Positions 1-6,206 of a stretch of 15,414 bases of DNA are shown in pieces. The stretch spans positions 1 through 15,414 of the forward strand of contig QOAX01000176.1 of the NCBI GenBank assembly GCA_003972865.1, given 5' to 3'. The translations under genes were made by a program, and so were the position numbers. Numbering within the stretch: the stretch's first letter is position 1; each line of letters starts with the position of its first letter. The notes under the pieces were generated by a model, which ran no database searches, was not told the DNA's origin, and was given only the letters and a program-made list of their open reading frames with translations. This DNA comes from Verrucomicrobiota bacterium. Its GTDB lineage: Bacteria; Verrucomicrobiota; Verrucomicrobiia; Limisphaerales; UBA1096.

Positions 1-540
1 CGCCACCGAGTCGCGAATCTTCGGCTCGGGAATGACGAATGTCTCGCCGTAGGCCTGGTTGAACTTGATCGCAATGTCGCGCGTCACCTCGACGTGCTGT
101 TTTTGGTCGCGACCGACTGGCACGATGTTCGAGTCGTAAATCAAAATGTCTGCCGCCATCAACACCGGATAAGCGAACAGCCCGTGGTTCGGGGAGAGAC
201 CCTTGGCCAGTTTGTCCTTGTAGCTGTGGCAACGCTCGAGAAGCCCCATCGGCGTAAGCGTCGTCAGCAGCCACGTCAGCTCGCACACCTCCGGCACATC
301 GCTTTGGCGAAAGAACACCGCCTTGGCCGGGTCGAGCCCGCACGCGAGAAAATCCAACGCAACGTCGAGCGTGTTTTTGCGCCGTTCGTCGGCGTCGAAC
401 ACCGACGTCATCGAGTGATAGTTCGCGATGAAGTAATACGCCTCGCCCTGCTCCTGCAGCTCAATCGCCGGACGCATCATGCCGAAGTAGTTGCCGACAT
501 GCAGCGTCCCCGACGGCTGGATTCCCGATAAAATAATCAT
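1..540 (-). CDS. trpS: Tryptophanyl-tRNA synthetase, N-terminal part (cut by window edge)
   Basis: Class I aminoacyl-tRNA synthetase that charges tRNA(Trp) with tryptophan in the cytoplasm. The 180 visible residues start MIILSGIQPSGTLHVGN; GIQPSGTLHVGN is the TrpRS form of the HIGH ATP-binding motif. It is followed by the family-typical stretches YYFIANYHSMTS, DPAKAVFFRQSDVPE, YKDKLAKG, LFAYPVLMAADIL and VPVGRDQKQHVE, the last lining the tryptophan and ATP pocket. The frame is open to base 1, where it reads PEPKIRDSVA, so the KMSKS loop and the anticodon-binding C-terminal domain lie outside the window. The full family length is about 330-350 residues. The ATG at 538-540 is chosen because the family begins a few residues before the HIGH region. 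A GGAAG lies 3 bases upstream on the minus strand (544-548 on plus). The gene is divergent from the methyltransferase across a 112-base gap. Confidence 0.95.
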   Translation of the reverse strand, partial: MIILSGIQPSGTLHVGNYFGMMRPAIELQEQGEAYYFIANYHSMTSVFDADERRKNTLDVALDFLACGLDPAKAVFFRQSDVPEVCELTWLLTTLTPMGLLERCHSYKDKLAKGLSPNHGLFAYPVLMAADILIYDSNIVPVGRDQKQHVEVTRDIAIKFNQAYGETFVIPEPKIRDSVA

Positions 541-632
541 CAACTTCCGAAAAAAACCTCCAAGCACCCGGCCAAGCGTGAGAACCCCCAGCCGGCAATT
601 GCTTCTTTCAAAAAAACCGGCCAAGTTCCTAA

Positions 633-644
633 CGCCTTCGGGCG
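633..644 (+). other. Short UUCG-tetraloop hairpin before the methyltransferase start
   Basis: CGCC (633-636), TTCG (637-640) and GGCG (641-644) form a 4-bp stem closed by the very stable C(UUCG)G tetraloop. It ends 8 bases before the proposed ATG at 653, where a ribosome would bind, and no Shine-Dalgarno sequence is visible there. It could influence initiation of the methyltransferase or be chance. The rest of the divergent gap 541-652 holds two A-runs, each followed by a GGCCAAG word, and no convincing promoter. Confidence 0.3.
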
Positions 645-652
645 CGGCGTCA

Positions 653-1246
653 ATGCAAATCAACGAGGACAGAGACTGGGAGGCCCTTTATCAGGCCAAC
701 GACACCTTTTGGGACCACGGCGAAGCCGCGCCCGGCTTGGTCGATTATCTGGGCGCGAACTCCGGGCTGCCGCCTGGCCAGGCGCTCGTTCCCGGCTGCG
801 GCCGCGGTCACGACGCTTGCGCCCTGGCCAAGGCCGGCTGGTCGGTCACCGGGCTCGACATCGCCCCAAGCTCCGTGCCCCTGGCCGAGCGCCTGGCCGA
901 CGAAGGGGGGCTCCCGGTCGACTACCGCGTCGGCGATTTTTTGAGCGACGAACCGTATCAGCCATTCGATCTCGTTTTCGAGCACACGCTGTTTTGCGCC
1001 ATCCCGCCGGCGCGGCGCGACGACTACGTGCAGGCCCTGCGCCGCTGGCTCAAGCCGGGCGCGCTCTACCTCGCCGTCAACTACATGATCACCGACGACA
1101 ACGGCGAGCCGCCGTTTAGCACCACAACCACCGAGCTGGACGAACGCTTCGGAGAACCATTCGAGTTGCTCCGCCGCTGGACGCCGCGCTCATACGAAAG
1201 CCGTGAAGGAAAGGAGCTGATGAATGAGTGGAAAATGAAGAGTTAA
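653..1246 (+). CDS. TPMT-family SAM-dependent methyltransferase
   Basis: Predicted cytoplasmic S-adenosylmethionine-dependent methyltransferase of the thiopurine/thiocyanate methyltransferase type (TPMT, PF05724). The true substrate cannot be read from sequence; small thiols, halides or metalloids are known substrates of relatives. With ATG 653 the protein is 197 residues. The N-terminal WEALYQANDTFWDHGEAAPGLVDYL is the usual family opening. Glycine-rich motif I is LVPGCGRGHD (45-54), followed by the acidic ribose-binding residue D69 in VTGLDIAPSSV. GDFL (94-97) and FDLVFEHTLFCAI (105-117) match the region after motif II, and LKPGALYLAV follows. The open frame extends upstream to about 491, but that part would overlap trpS and has no family similarity, so ATG 653 is preferred. 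The last codons lie inside a heptanucleotide repeat and overlap the proposed GTG start of the next gene by 19 bases. Confidence 0.85.
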   Translation: MQINEDRDWEALYQANDTFWDHGEAAPGLVDYLGANSGLPPGQALVPGCGRGHDACALAKAGWSVTGLDIAPSSVPLAERLADEGGLPVDYRVGDFLSDEPYQPFDLVFEHTLFCAIPPARRDDYVQALRRWLKPGALYLAVNYMITDDNGEPPFSTTTTELDERFGEPFELLRRWTPRSYESREGKELMNEWKMKS

Positions 1247-1275
1247 AAGATTTCAGTTTTCAGTTTTTAGTTTTC
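1227..1275 (+). repeat. Degenerate 7-bp tandem repeat across a gene junction
   Basis: Seven consecutive heptads can be laid out in one phase: AGTGGAA, AATGAAG, AGTTAAA, AGATTTC, AGTTTTC, AGTTTTT, AGTTTTC (1227-1275). The last four are near-identical. The block is AT-rich inside GC-rich DNA. It contains the stop codon of the methyltransferase (1244-1246) and the candidate GTG start (1228) of the FG-GAP protein. The pattern resembles short tandemly repeated heptanucleotides described in cyanobacterial genomes; any relation is inference. The first three units are poor matches, so the 5' limit is uncertain. Confidence 0.6.
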
Positions 1276-4200
1276 AGAAACCTGGCCGGGATGCTGCTCG
1301 CCACTGGGGTGGGCTTGGCCAACGGCGCAGCGCTCGAGTGGCAGGATGGCGGCAACCACCGCTGGGCCAGGCTGGCCAATCCCGGCAGCGGCCAACCCGG
1401 CTTCACGCTGATGCCCGTGGCACAGACCGGCGTGCAGTTCACGAACACCCTCTCGACGGCGATCCTCATCGTGAACAAGAATTTGCTGAACGGTTCCGGC
1501 GTTGCGCTCGGCGATTACGACGGCGACGGCTTGTGCGACATTTACCTCTGCCGACTCGACGGCAGCAACGCCCTCTACCGCAACCTTGGCGGCTGGCAGT
1601 TCGAGGAGGCCACAGCCGCCAGCGGTACCGGCTGCCCGGGGCAATTCTCCACCGGGGCTGTGTTTTCCGATGTCGATGGCGATCACGACCTTGACCTGCT
1701 GGTCACCGCCATGGGCCAGCCCAACCGACTTTTTCGAAACGACGGCGGCGGCAAGTTTGCCGATGTGACGGCGGGCGCCGGGATCGGGACGCGCCACGGC
1801 AGCAGTTCGATCGCCCTGGCCGACATCGACGGCGATGGCGACCTCGATCTGTACATCGTCAACTATGGTGCCAAGTCGGTGCTCAAGGACGGCGGAAAAC
1901 TCGACATCGTCCGCACCAACGGGAGGCTCACCGTCCGCGGTCCCTATGCAAACCGGATCAAGTTTATCGGCAACAAGATGTTTGAATACGGAGAGCCGGA
2001 TGAGTTTTACCTGAACGATGGCAGCGGCCGTTTCGCCCTGCTGGAGTGGACCGATGGCCGATTCAAGACCCACAACGGCGACCCGCTCGCAGAGCCGCAC
2101 CGCGACCAAGGTTTGAGCGCGATTTTTCGTGATATGAACGGCGACCATGCCCCGGATTTGTTCATCGCAAACGACGGTTTCACCAAGGATCGCTGCTGGA
2201 TCAACGATGGCGACGGACGCTTCCAGGAGATCTCCCCGCTCGCCATCCGGCAGCTCAGCTACTCAGCGATGGGCGTTGACTTTGCCGACATCAACCGCGA
2301 CGGAAACGATGACTTTTTCGTCGTCGAGATGCTCAGCCGTAAGCACGAACGACGGCTCACGCAGCAGGGCACGATCCCCGGCTCAAAAGTCAGTCCCGGC
2401 AATTTCACCCACCAGCCGCAGAGCAGGCGAAACTGCCTCTACGTGGCACGCGGCGACGGCACATTCGCCGAGACGGCGTACTTCTCCGGCGTGGCCGCTT
2501 CCGAGTGGTCGTGGAGCAGCATCTTCCTCGACGTCGATCTTGACGGCTGGGAGGACATCCTCATCACCAACGGGTTCGAGTTCGACACCGACGACCTCGA
2601 CACCCACAATCGCATCAACCGGCTCCCCAACCTGTCGGTGGCGCAGAAGCGCAAAACCATTTTTCTGTTCCCGCCGCTCGACACGCCCAACGTCGCCTTC
2701 CGCAACCTCGGCAACTTGCGTTTCGAGGAGGTCGGCGCCAAGTGGGGCTTCGACGATCAACACGACAGCAACGGCATGGCGCTCGGCGACCTTGACAACG
2801 ATGGCGACCTCGACGCCGTGATCAGCTGCCTCAAGGGACCGACGCTGCTCTACCGCAACAACGCCGCCGCACCGCGGGTTGCCGTTCGCCTGGCCGGCAG
2901 CGGCAAAAACACCCAGGGCACCGGCGGGCGCATTCGAGTCATCGGCGCGCTTGGCCAAAGGCAGCAGTCGCAGGAAATCATGAGCGGCGGCCGGTATGTC
3001 AGCGGCGACCAGGCGAGGCGCACTTTCGCCGCCCAAGCTGACAAACCGTTCACCATCGAGGTCGATTGGCGGGACGGCACCCGCACCACCTTGGTCAACG
3101 CCACTGCCGGCCGGCTTTACGAGATTCACCAAGCCAGCAGCCAGCCAAAGAAGCTGAAAAAAACCAGGAAACAGCCGGTTTTCACCGACTTTAGCACTCA
3201 GCTTGGACACATGCACAAGGCGACCTATCGGGACGATTTCGCCATCCAGCCCGGACTGCCACGCAGCCTGAACCACGCCGGCCCGGCCTTGGCCGCCGCC
3301 GACATCGATGGTGACGGCGACAAGGACTTGATCGTCACCGACACCCACGATGCCCGGCTGTTGCTCCTGTTGAACGACGGCCAGGGGCGCTTCACCGAGT
3401 CTCCCAACTCGCTGGCCGTCGGTGGAAGAGGCGTCGTTGTTTTCAGCGATGGCCAGGCGCAGCAACTGCTGCACCTCTCCGAGCCGCCGATGCTTCATTC
3501 AATCGTCAACGGACAACTGCGCCTGGTCAAGCGCCTGGCTTTCGACGGAACGCCACGTTGCGCCACCGCGCTCGACGCAGACGGCGACGGTGACATGGAT
3601 CTGTTCATCGGCGGTGGCTCGTCGCTTGGCCAATTTCCGGTCGCCGCCCCGTCTCAGTTATTTTTAAATGACAATGGCAGCTACACCGGCTCGCCCCTGG
3701 CCAAGGCTGGGATTGTGACCGGTTGCGCCACCGGGGACATGGACGGCGACGGGGACACAGACCTGGTGCTTGCCTCTGAGTGGGGCAACATCAAGTTGCT
3801 GCTCAATGAGGCCGGCAAGTTTACCGATGCCAGCGCGGTGTGGGGTCTGGCCGGGTTCACCGGCATGTGGCACGGTGTGGCGTTGGCGGACTTCGACGGC
3901 GATGGAAAACTCGACATCGCCGCGAGCAACGCCGGTCGCAACACCGCGTACGAACTGTACCCCAAGCCGGTGCGATTGTTTTACGGAGATGCCGACGGGG
4001 ATGGTGTGATGGAGTTGGCCGAGGGTTTCGCCGACACAAAAACAAAACAGTGGAAACCGATTCGTAAACTGGATCTGTTCGCAAAGACCTTCCCGCAGGT
4101 ACGGGGCATGTTCACCCGCAACAAGGCGTTTGCTGCTTCATCACTCCAACAGATCATCGGCCCGGCGTTTCGCGAAATGAAATCGGTCGAGATTCGTACT

Positions 4201-4578
4201 CTCTCCAGTGCTGTTTTTCTCAACAAAACTGGGCGGTTTGAGATGCGTCCGCTGCCGGATGCCGCCCAGTTTTCCCCGGCATTTGGCCTGTGTGCAGGGG
4301 ATCTTGATGGCGATGGCTTGGCTGATTTGTTCCTGGCGCAAAACGACTTCAGTGTGCCCGAGCGCCATTCGCGTTATGACAGCGGCCGGGGTCTTTTGCT
4401 GCGCGGCGATGGCACGGGCAACTTCACGGCCATGCCCGCTTCCGAGAGCGGCATCGTCCTCCACGGCGAGCAGCGCGGGGTGGTGGCCGCCGACTTCAAC
4501 GATGACGGGCAACCCGACCTCGCCGTGAGCCAGCGAGGGGTGGCGACCGGGCTTTTTCTCAGCCGCAAAACAAATTGA
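1228..4578 (+). CDS. Giant FG-GAP/VCBS repeat protein with central ASPIC/UnbV domain
   Basis: Very large (1116 residues from GTG 1228) probable exported protein. About fourteen calcium-binding FG-GAP-type loops are visible, for example DYDGDGLCD (96), DVDGDHDLD (149), DIDGDGDLD (199), DLDNDGDLD (522), DIDGDGDKD (692), DADGDGDMD (784), DMDGDGDTD (837), DFDGDGKLD (889) and DLDGDGLAD (1026), positions approximate. Around residues 551-635 lies an ASPIC/UnbV domain (VAVRLAGSGKNTQGTGGRI, then GGRYVSGDQ and a DWRDGT strand). So two blocks of beta-propeller repeats flank UnbV. Proteins of this CRTAC1-like class are abundant in Verrucomicrobiota and Planctomycetota; their role is mostly unknown and presumed to be binding or adhesion outside the cytoplasm. 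Start: GTG 1228 has AAGGAG 11-12 bases upstream and keeps Arg17 before the hydrophobic stretch LAGMLLATGVGLANGA. ATG 1291 is the alternative (1095 residues), but its signal peptide would lack a positive n-region. Confidence 0.9.
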   Translation: MENEELKDFSFQFLVFRNLAGMLLATGVGLANGAALEWQDGGNHRWARLANPGSGQPGFTLMPVAQTGVQFTNTLSTAILIVNKNLLNGSGVALGDYDGDGLCDIYLCRLDGSNALYRNLGGWQFEEATAASGTGCPGQFSTGAVFSDVDGDHDLDLLVTAMGQPNRLFRNDGGGKFADVTAGAGIGTRHGSSSIALADIDGDGDLDLYIVNYGAKSVLKDGGKLDIVRTNGRLTVRGPYANRIKFIGNKMFEYGEPDEFYLNDGSGRFALLEWTDGRFKTHNGDPLAEPHRDQGLSAIFRDMNGDHAPDLFIANDGFTKDRCWINDGDGRFQEISPLAIRQLSYSAMGVDFADINRDGNDDFFVVEMLSRKHERRLTQQGTIPGSKVSPGNFTHQPQSRRNCLYVARGDGTFAETAYFSGVAASEWSWSSIFLDVDLDGWEDILITNGFEFDTDDLDTHNRINRLPNLSVAQKRKTIFLFPPLDTPNVAFRNLGNLRFEEVGAKWGFDDQHDSNGMALGDLDNDGDLDAVISCLKGPTLLYRNNAAAPRVAVRLAGSGKNTQGTGGRIRVIGALGQRQQSQEIMSGGRYVSGDQARRTFAAQADKPFTIEVDWRDGTRTTLVNATAGRLYEIHQASSQPKKLKKTRKQPVFTDFSTQLGHMHKATYRDDFAIQPGLPRSLNHAGPALAAADIDGDGDKDLIVTDTHDARLLLLLNDGQGRFTESPNSLAVGGRGVVVFSDGQAQQLLHLSEPPMLHSIVNGQLRLVKRLAFDGTPRCATALDADGDGDMDLFIGGGSSLGQFPVAAPSQLFLNDNGSYTGSPLAKAGIVTGCATGDMDGDGDTDLVLASEWGNIKLLLNEAGKFTDASAVWGLAGFTGMWHGVALADFDGDGKLDIAASNAGRNTAYELYPKPVRLFYGDADGDGVMELAEGFADTKTKQWKPIRKLDLFAKTFPQVRGMFTRNKAFAASSLQQIIGPAFREMKSVEIRTLSSAVFLNKTGRFEMRPLPDAAQFSPAFGLCAGDLDGDGLADLFLAQNDFSVPERHSRYDSGRGLLLRGDGTGNFTAMPASESGIVLHGEQRGVVAADFNDDGQPDLAVSQRGVATGLFLSRKTN

Positions 4579-4583
4579 GTTGA

Positions 4584-4598
4584 GCGGGATTGTCCCGC
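4584..4598 (+). terminator. Weak hairpin after the FG-GAP gene
   Basis: GCGGGA (4584-4589) and TCCCGC (4593-4598) form a 6-bp GC stem with a 3-base loop, starting 5 bases after the stop codon of the FG-GAP gene. There is no U-tract behind it, so it is at best a weak or factor-dependent terminator, or a 3'-end protector. A second small hairpin, CGGTT/AACCG, lies at 4637-4649. Confidence 0.35.
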
Positions 4599-4716
4599 GA
4601 GGCGCAACACAGCTTGTTCCACCTCAAGGGGATGAACGGTTCCAAACCGGCTCCGCGATTCTAAAATCCGGACTTAAACAATCTGAAAAATAGTTCATTT
4701 ATTCGGGTTTTTCTGC

Positions 4717-4745
4717 TTGCGAATACCGCAGGCCGCTCGTACAAC
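4717..4745 (+). promoter_or_regulatory. Candidate sigma-70-type promoter of the HU gene
   Basis: TTGCGA (4717-4722, 4 of 6 matches to TTGACA) is followed after 17 bases by TACAAC (4740-4745, 4 of 6 matches to TATAAT). Spacing is ideal. Predicted initiation near 4752 would put the adjacent stem-loop at the extreme 5' end of the mRNA and leave a leader of roughly 55 bases. The remaining upstream gap (4599-4716) is AT-rich in part and holds no gene that I can see. Confidence 0.4.
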
Positions 4746-4753
4746 CGACTCCC

Positions 4754-4770
4754 AGTAGTGCATCACTACT
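4754..4770 (+). promoter_or_regulatory. Perfect inverted repeat in the HU leader
   Basis: AGTAGTG (4754-4760), loop CAT, CACTACT (4764-4770): a perfect 7-bp arm repeat just downstream of the candidate promoter and followed by CGAAAAAATA. In RNA it is a 5'-terminal stem-loop that could stabilise the message; in DNA it could be an operator. There is no U-tract in either direction, so it is not an intrinsic terminator. Confidence 0.4.
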
Positions 4771-4806
4771 CGAAAAAATACTGTAACCCGCAGAATCAAT
4801 AATGAC

Positions 4807-5112
4807 ATGGCAGACAAACCATTGACGAAATCACAGACCGCCGCAGCTATTGCTGAGGCGAACGGCCTCACCAAGAAGCAGGCCACCGAACTGCTGGCCA
4901 ACTTGGCTGAATTGGCCATCTCGAGCACCAAGGAGACCGGTGCTTTTACGTTCCCAGGTGTTGGGAAGCTGAAGTTGGTAAACCGCAAGGCTCGCATGGG
5001 GCGCAACCCCGCCACCGGCGCAACGATCCACATCCCTGCCAAGACCGTGGTGAAGTTCACCGTGGCCAAGGCTGCGAAGGACGCCATCGCCCTCACTCCC
5101 GTTGCCTTTTAA
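4807..5112 (+). CDS. HU/IHF-family nucleoid DNA-binding protein
   Basis: Small basic histone-like protein (101 residues) that dimerises and bends DNA. The N-terminal helical part (KSQTAAAIAEANGLTKKQATELLANLAELAI, about 8-38) forms the dimer body. FPGVGKLKLVNRKARMGRNPATGATIHIPAKTVVKFTVAKAAKDAI (49-94) is the classic HU signature. The beta-arm includes the intercalating proline in GRNP (P68) and the RNPATG motif. The family is usually about 90-100 residues, so this is full length. ATG 4807 is the only start that fits the HU N-terminus. No Shine-Dalgarno is evident just upstream. The gene appears to be its own transcription unit, with a candidate promoter at 4717-4745 and a strong terminator at 5132-5163. 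Whether it is HU or an IHF-like variant cannot be settled here. Confidence 0.95.
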   Translation: MADKPLTKSQTAAAIAEANGLTKKQATELLANLAELAISSTKETGAFTFPGVGKLKLVNRKARMGRNPATGATIHIPAKTVVKFTVAKAAKDAIALTPVAF

Positions 5113-5131
5113 GGATTAACTCATCCCCATG

Positions 5132-5163
5132 AAAAGCGCCCGCGTTTGCTGGGCGCTTTTTTT
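5132..5163 (+). terminator. Strong intrinsic terminator after the HU gene
   Basis: AAAAGCGCCC (5132-5141) pairs with GGGCGCTTTT (5151-5160) around a 9-base loop, followed by a run of seven T in all (5157-5163). This is a textbook rho-independent terminator 19 bases after the HU stop codon. It ends only 8 bases before the panE start. The A-run on the left arm makes it potentially active in the opposite direction too, but no minus-strand gene ends there. Confidence 0.9.
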
Positions 5164-5171
5164 GTGCATCG

Positions 5172-6185
5172 ATGGAGGCAAACAGGGACAGGCTCAGCAA
5201 AATCGGCGTGGTCGGCTGCGGCGCTGTGGGCGGCTTTTACGGGGCAAAATTGTGCCAGGCAGGTCGCGATGTGCATTTCCTGCTGCGCTCCGATTACGAG
5301 GCCGTCCGCAAAAACGGGATACGTATTCGGAGCGAGGATGGCGGCCTTCGTGTACACCCCGTCGCCGCAAGGGAGCCTGGGGAAATCGGCTCGTGCGATC
5401 TCGTCATCGTTGCGCTCAAGTCCACGGCGAACCACCGCCTCGGCGAACTGCTGCCGCCGCTGGTCGGCGAACACACCGCTCTGCTGACACTCCAAAACGG
5501 CTTGGGCAACGAGGCCGCGTTGGCCGCTCTGTTCCCCGACCGGCCGGTCTTCGGCGGCATGTGTTTTGTCTGTATCAACCGCATCGAGCCCGGCGTCATC
5601 CATCACATCGCACACGGCAAAATTGTGCTTGGCCGCCACGGCGGTTCGCCGGATGGGCTGACCGAGGCGATCGCAAAACTCATCCGCTCCTCCGGCATCC
5701 CGGTCGATGTCTCGCCCGACCTCGAACGTGCCCACTGGGAGAAGCTGGTCTGGAACATTCCGTTCAACGGCCTCGGTGTCGCCGGCTCTGCGGGACTTGA
5801 CGCCACACTCGCCGGGCGGCTCGCCCCCGGCCAGCCCATCGGCCCCTGCCTCGCCACTGACGCCCTGCTCGACGACGGGCCTTGGGAGCGGCTTGTCACT
5901 GAAGTGATGGACGAGGTCATCGCCTCCGGCTGTGCGCTTGGCCACGACCTGTCGCCTGGCCTCGGCGAGCATCAGCGCAATCGCACTCGTGTCATGAGGG
6001 TTTACCGCGCCTCGACGCTGATCGACTTCGAGCGCGGCCTGCCGCTGGAACTCGATGCCCTCTTCCGCCTGCCGCTTGGCCAGGCGCAGGACGCCGGTGT
6101 CGAGACCCCGCGCCTAGCAGCGCTCTGCGATCTGCTTGCGCAGTTGGATGATCGACGAAAAGACTCGGGATCGGACGCTGCTTGA
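5172..6185 (+). CDS. panE: 2-dehydropantoate 2-reductase (ketopantoate reductase)
   Basis: NADPH-dependent cytoplasmic enzyme reducing 2-dehydropantoate to pantoate in pantothenate/CoA synthesis (ApbA/PanE family). The Rossmann motif is IGVVGCGAVGGFYG (G15, G17, G20), followed by K83 in VALKST and the NGLGN motif (109-113). The catalytic-domain signature HWEKLVWNIPFNGL supplies K191, N195 and N199, equivalent by alignment to E. coli K176, N180 and N184. E293 in PLELDAL matches the substrate-binding glutamate, and GVETPRL closes the family pattern. At 337 residues it is somewhat longer than E. coli PanE (303). Related reductases of other 2-oxo acids share this fold. ATG 5172 gives a natural distance to the Rossmann motif but has no upstream Shine-Dalgarno; a GGAGG lies just inside the gene. 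It starts 8 bases after the HU terminator, so its promoter must lie within or before that terminator, or expression depends on read-through. Confidence 0.88.
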   Translation: MEANRDRLSKIGVVGCGAVGGFYGAKLCQAGRDVHFLLRSDYEAVRKNGIRIRSEDGGLRVHPVAAREPGEIGSCDLVIVALKSTANHRLGELLPPLVGEHTALLTLQNGLGNEAALAALFPDRPVFGGMCFVCINRIEPGVIHHIAHGKIVLGRHGGSPDGLTEAIAKLIRSSGIPVDVSPDLERAHWEKLVWNIPFNGLGVAGSAGLDATLAGRLAPGQPIGPCLATDALLDDGPWERLVTEVMDEVIASGCALGHDLSPGLGEHQRNRTRVMRVYRASTLIDFERGLPLELDALFRLPLGQAQDAGVETPRLAALCDLLAQLDDRRKDSGSDAA

Positions 6186-6206
6186 GTCACAATCCACTGC
6201 ACTGAA

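Noticed and set aside
94..531. Plus-strand open frame of 145 codons near the left edge
   Set aside because: It is antisense to trpS, whose minus-strand translation matches tryptophanyl-tRNA synthetase throughout; the plus frame has an arginine/histidine-rich composition typical of a shadow frame.
491..652. Upstream start for the methyltransferase
   Set aside because: It overlaps the first codons of trpS on the other strand and encodes a low-complexity basic stretch; ATG 653 starts at the family N-terminus.
2383..3498. Long minus-strand open frame (371 codons) inside the FG-GAP gene
   Set aside because: It is a GC-rich antisense shadow of the repeated GAC/GGC codons of the calcium loops; there are no recognisable domains and the plus-strand product is unambiguous.
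4637..4649. Small hairpin CGGTT-CCA-AACCG in the gap before the HU gene
   Set aside because: Only five base pairs, no U-tract and no neighbouring element to give it meaning; likely chance.
4695..5096. Minus-strand open frame over the HU gene and its leader
   Set aside because: Antisense to a clear HU protein, with no family features, and running through the promoter and leader hairpin.
5121..5972. Minus-strand open frame of 283 codons opposite panE
   Set aside because: The plus strand carries all PanE motifs; the antisense frame has no recognisable domain and crosses the HU terminator.
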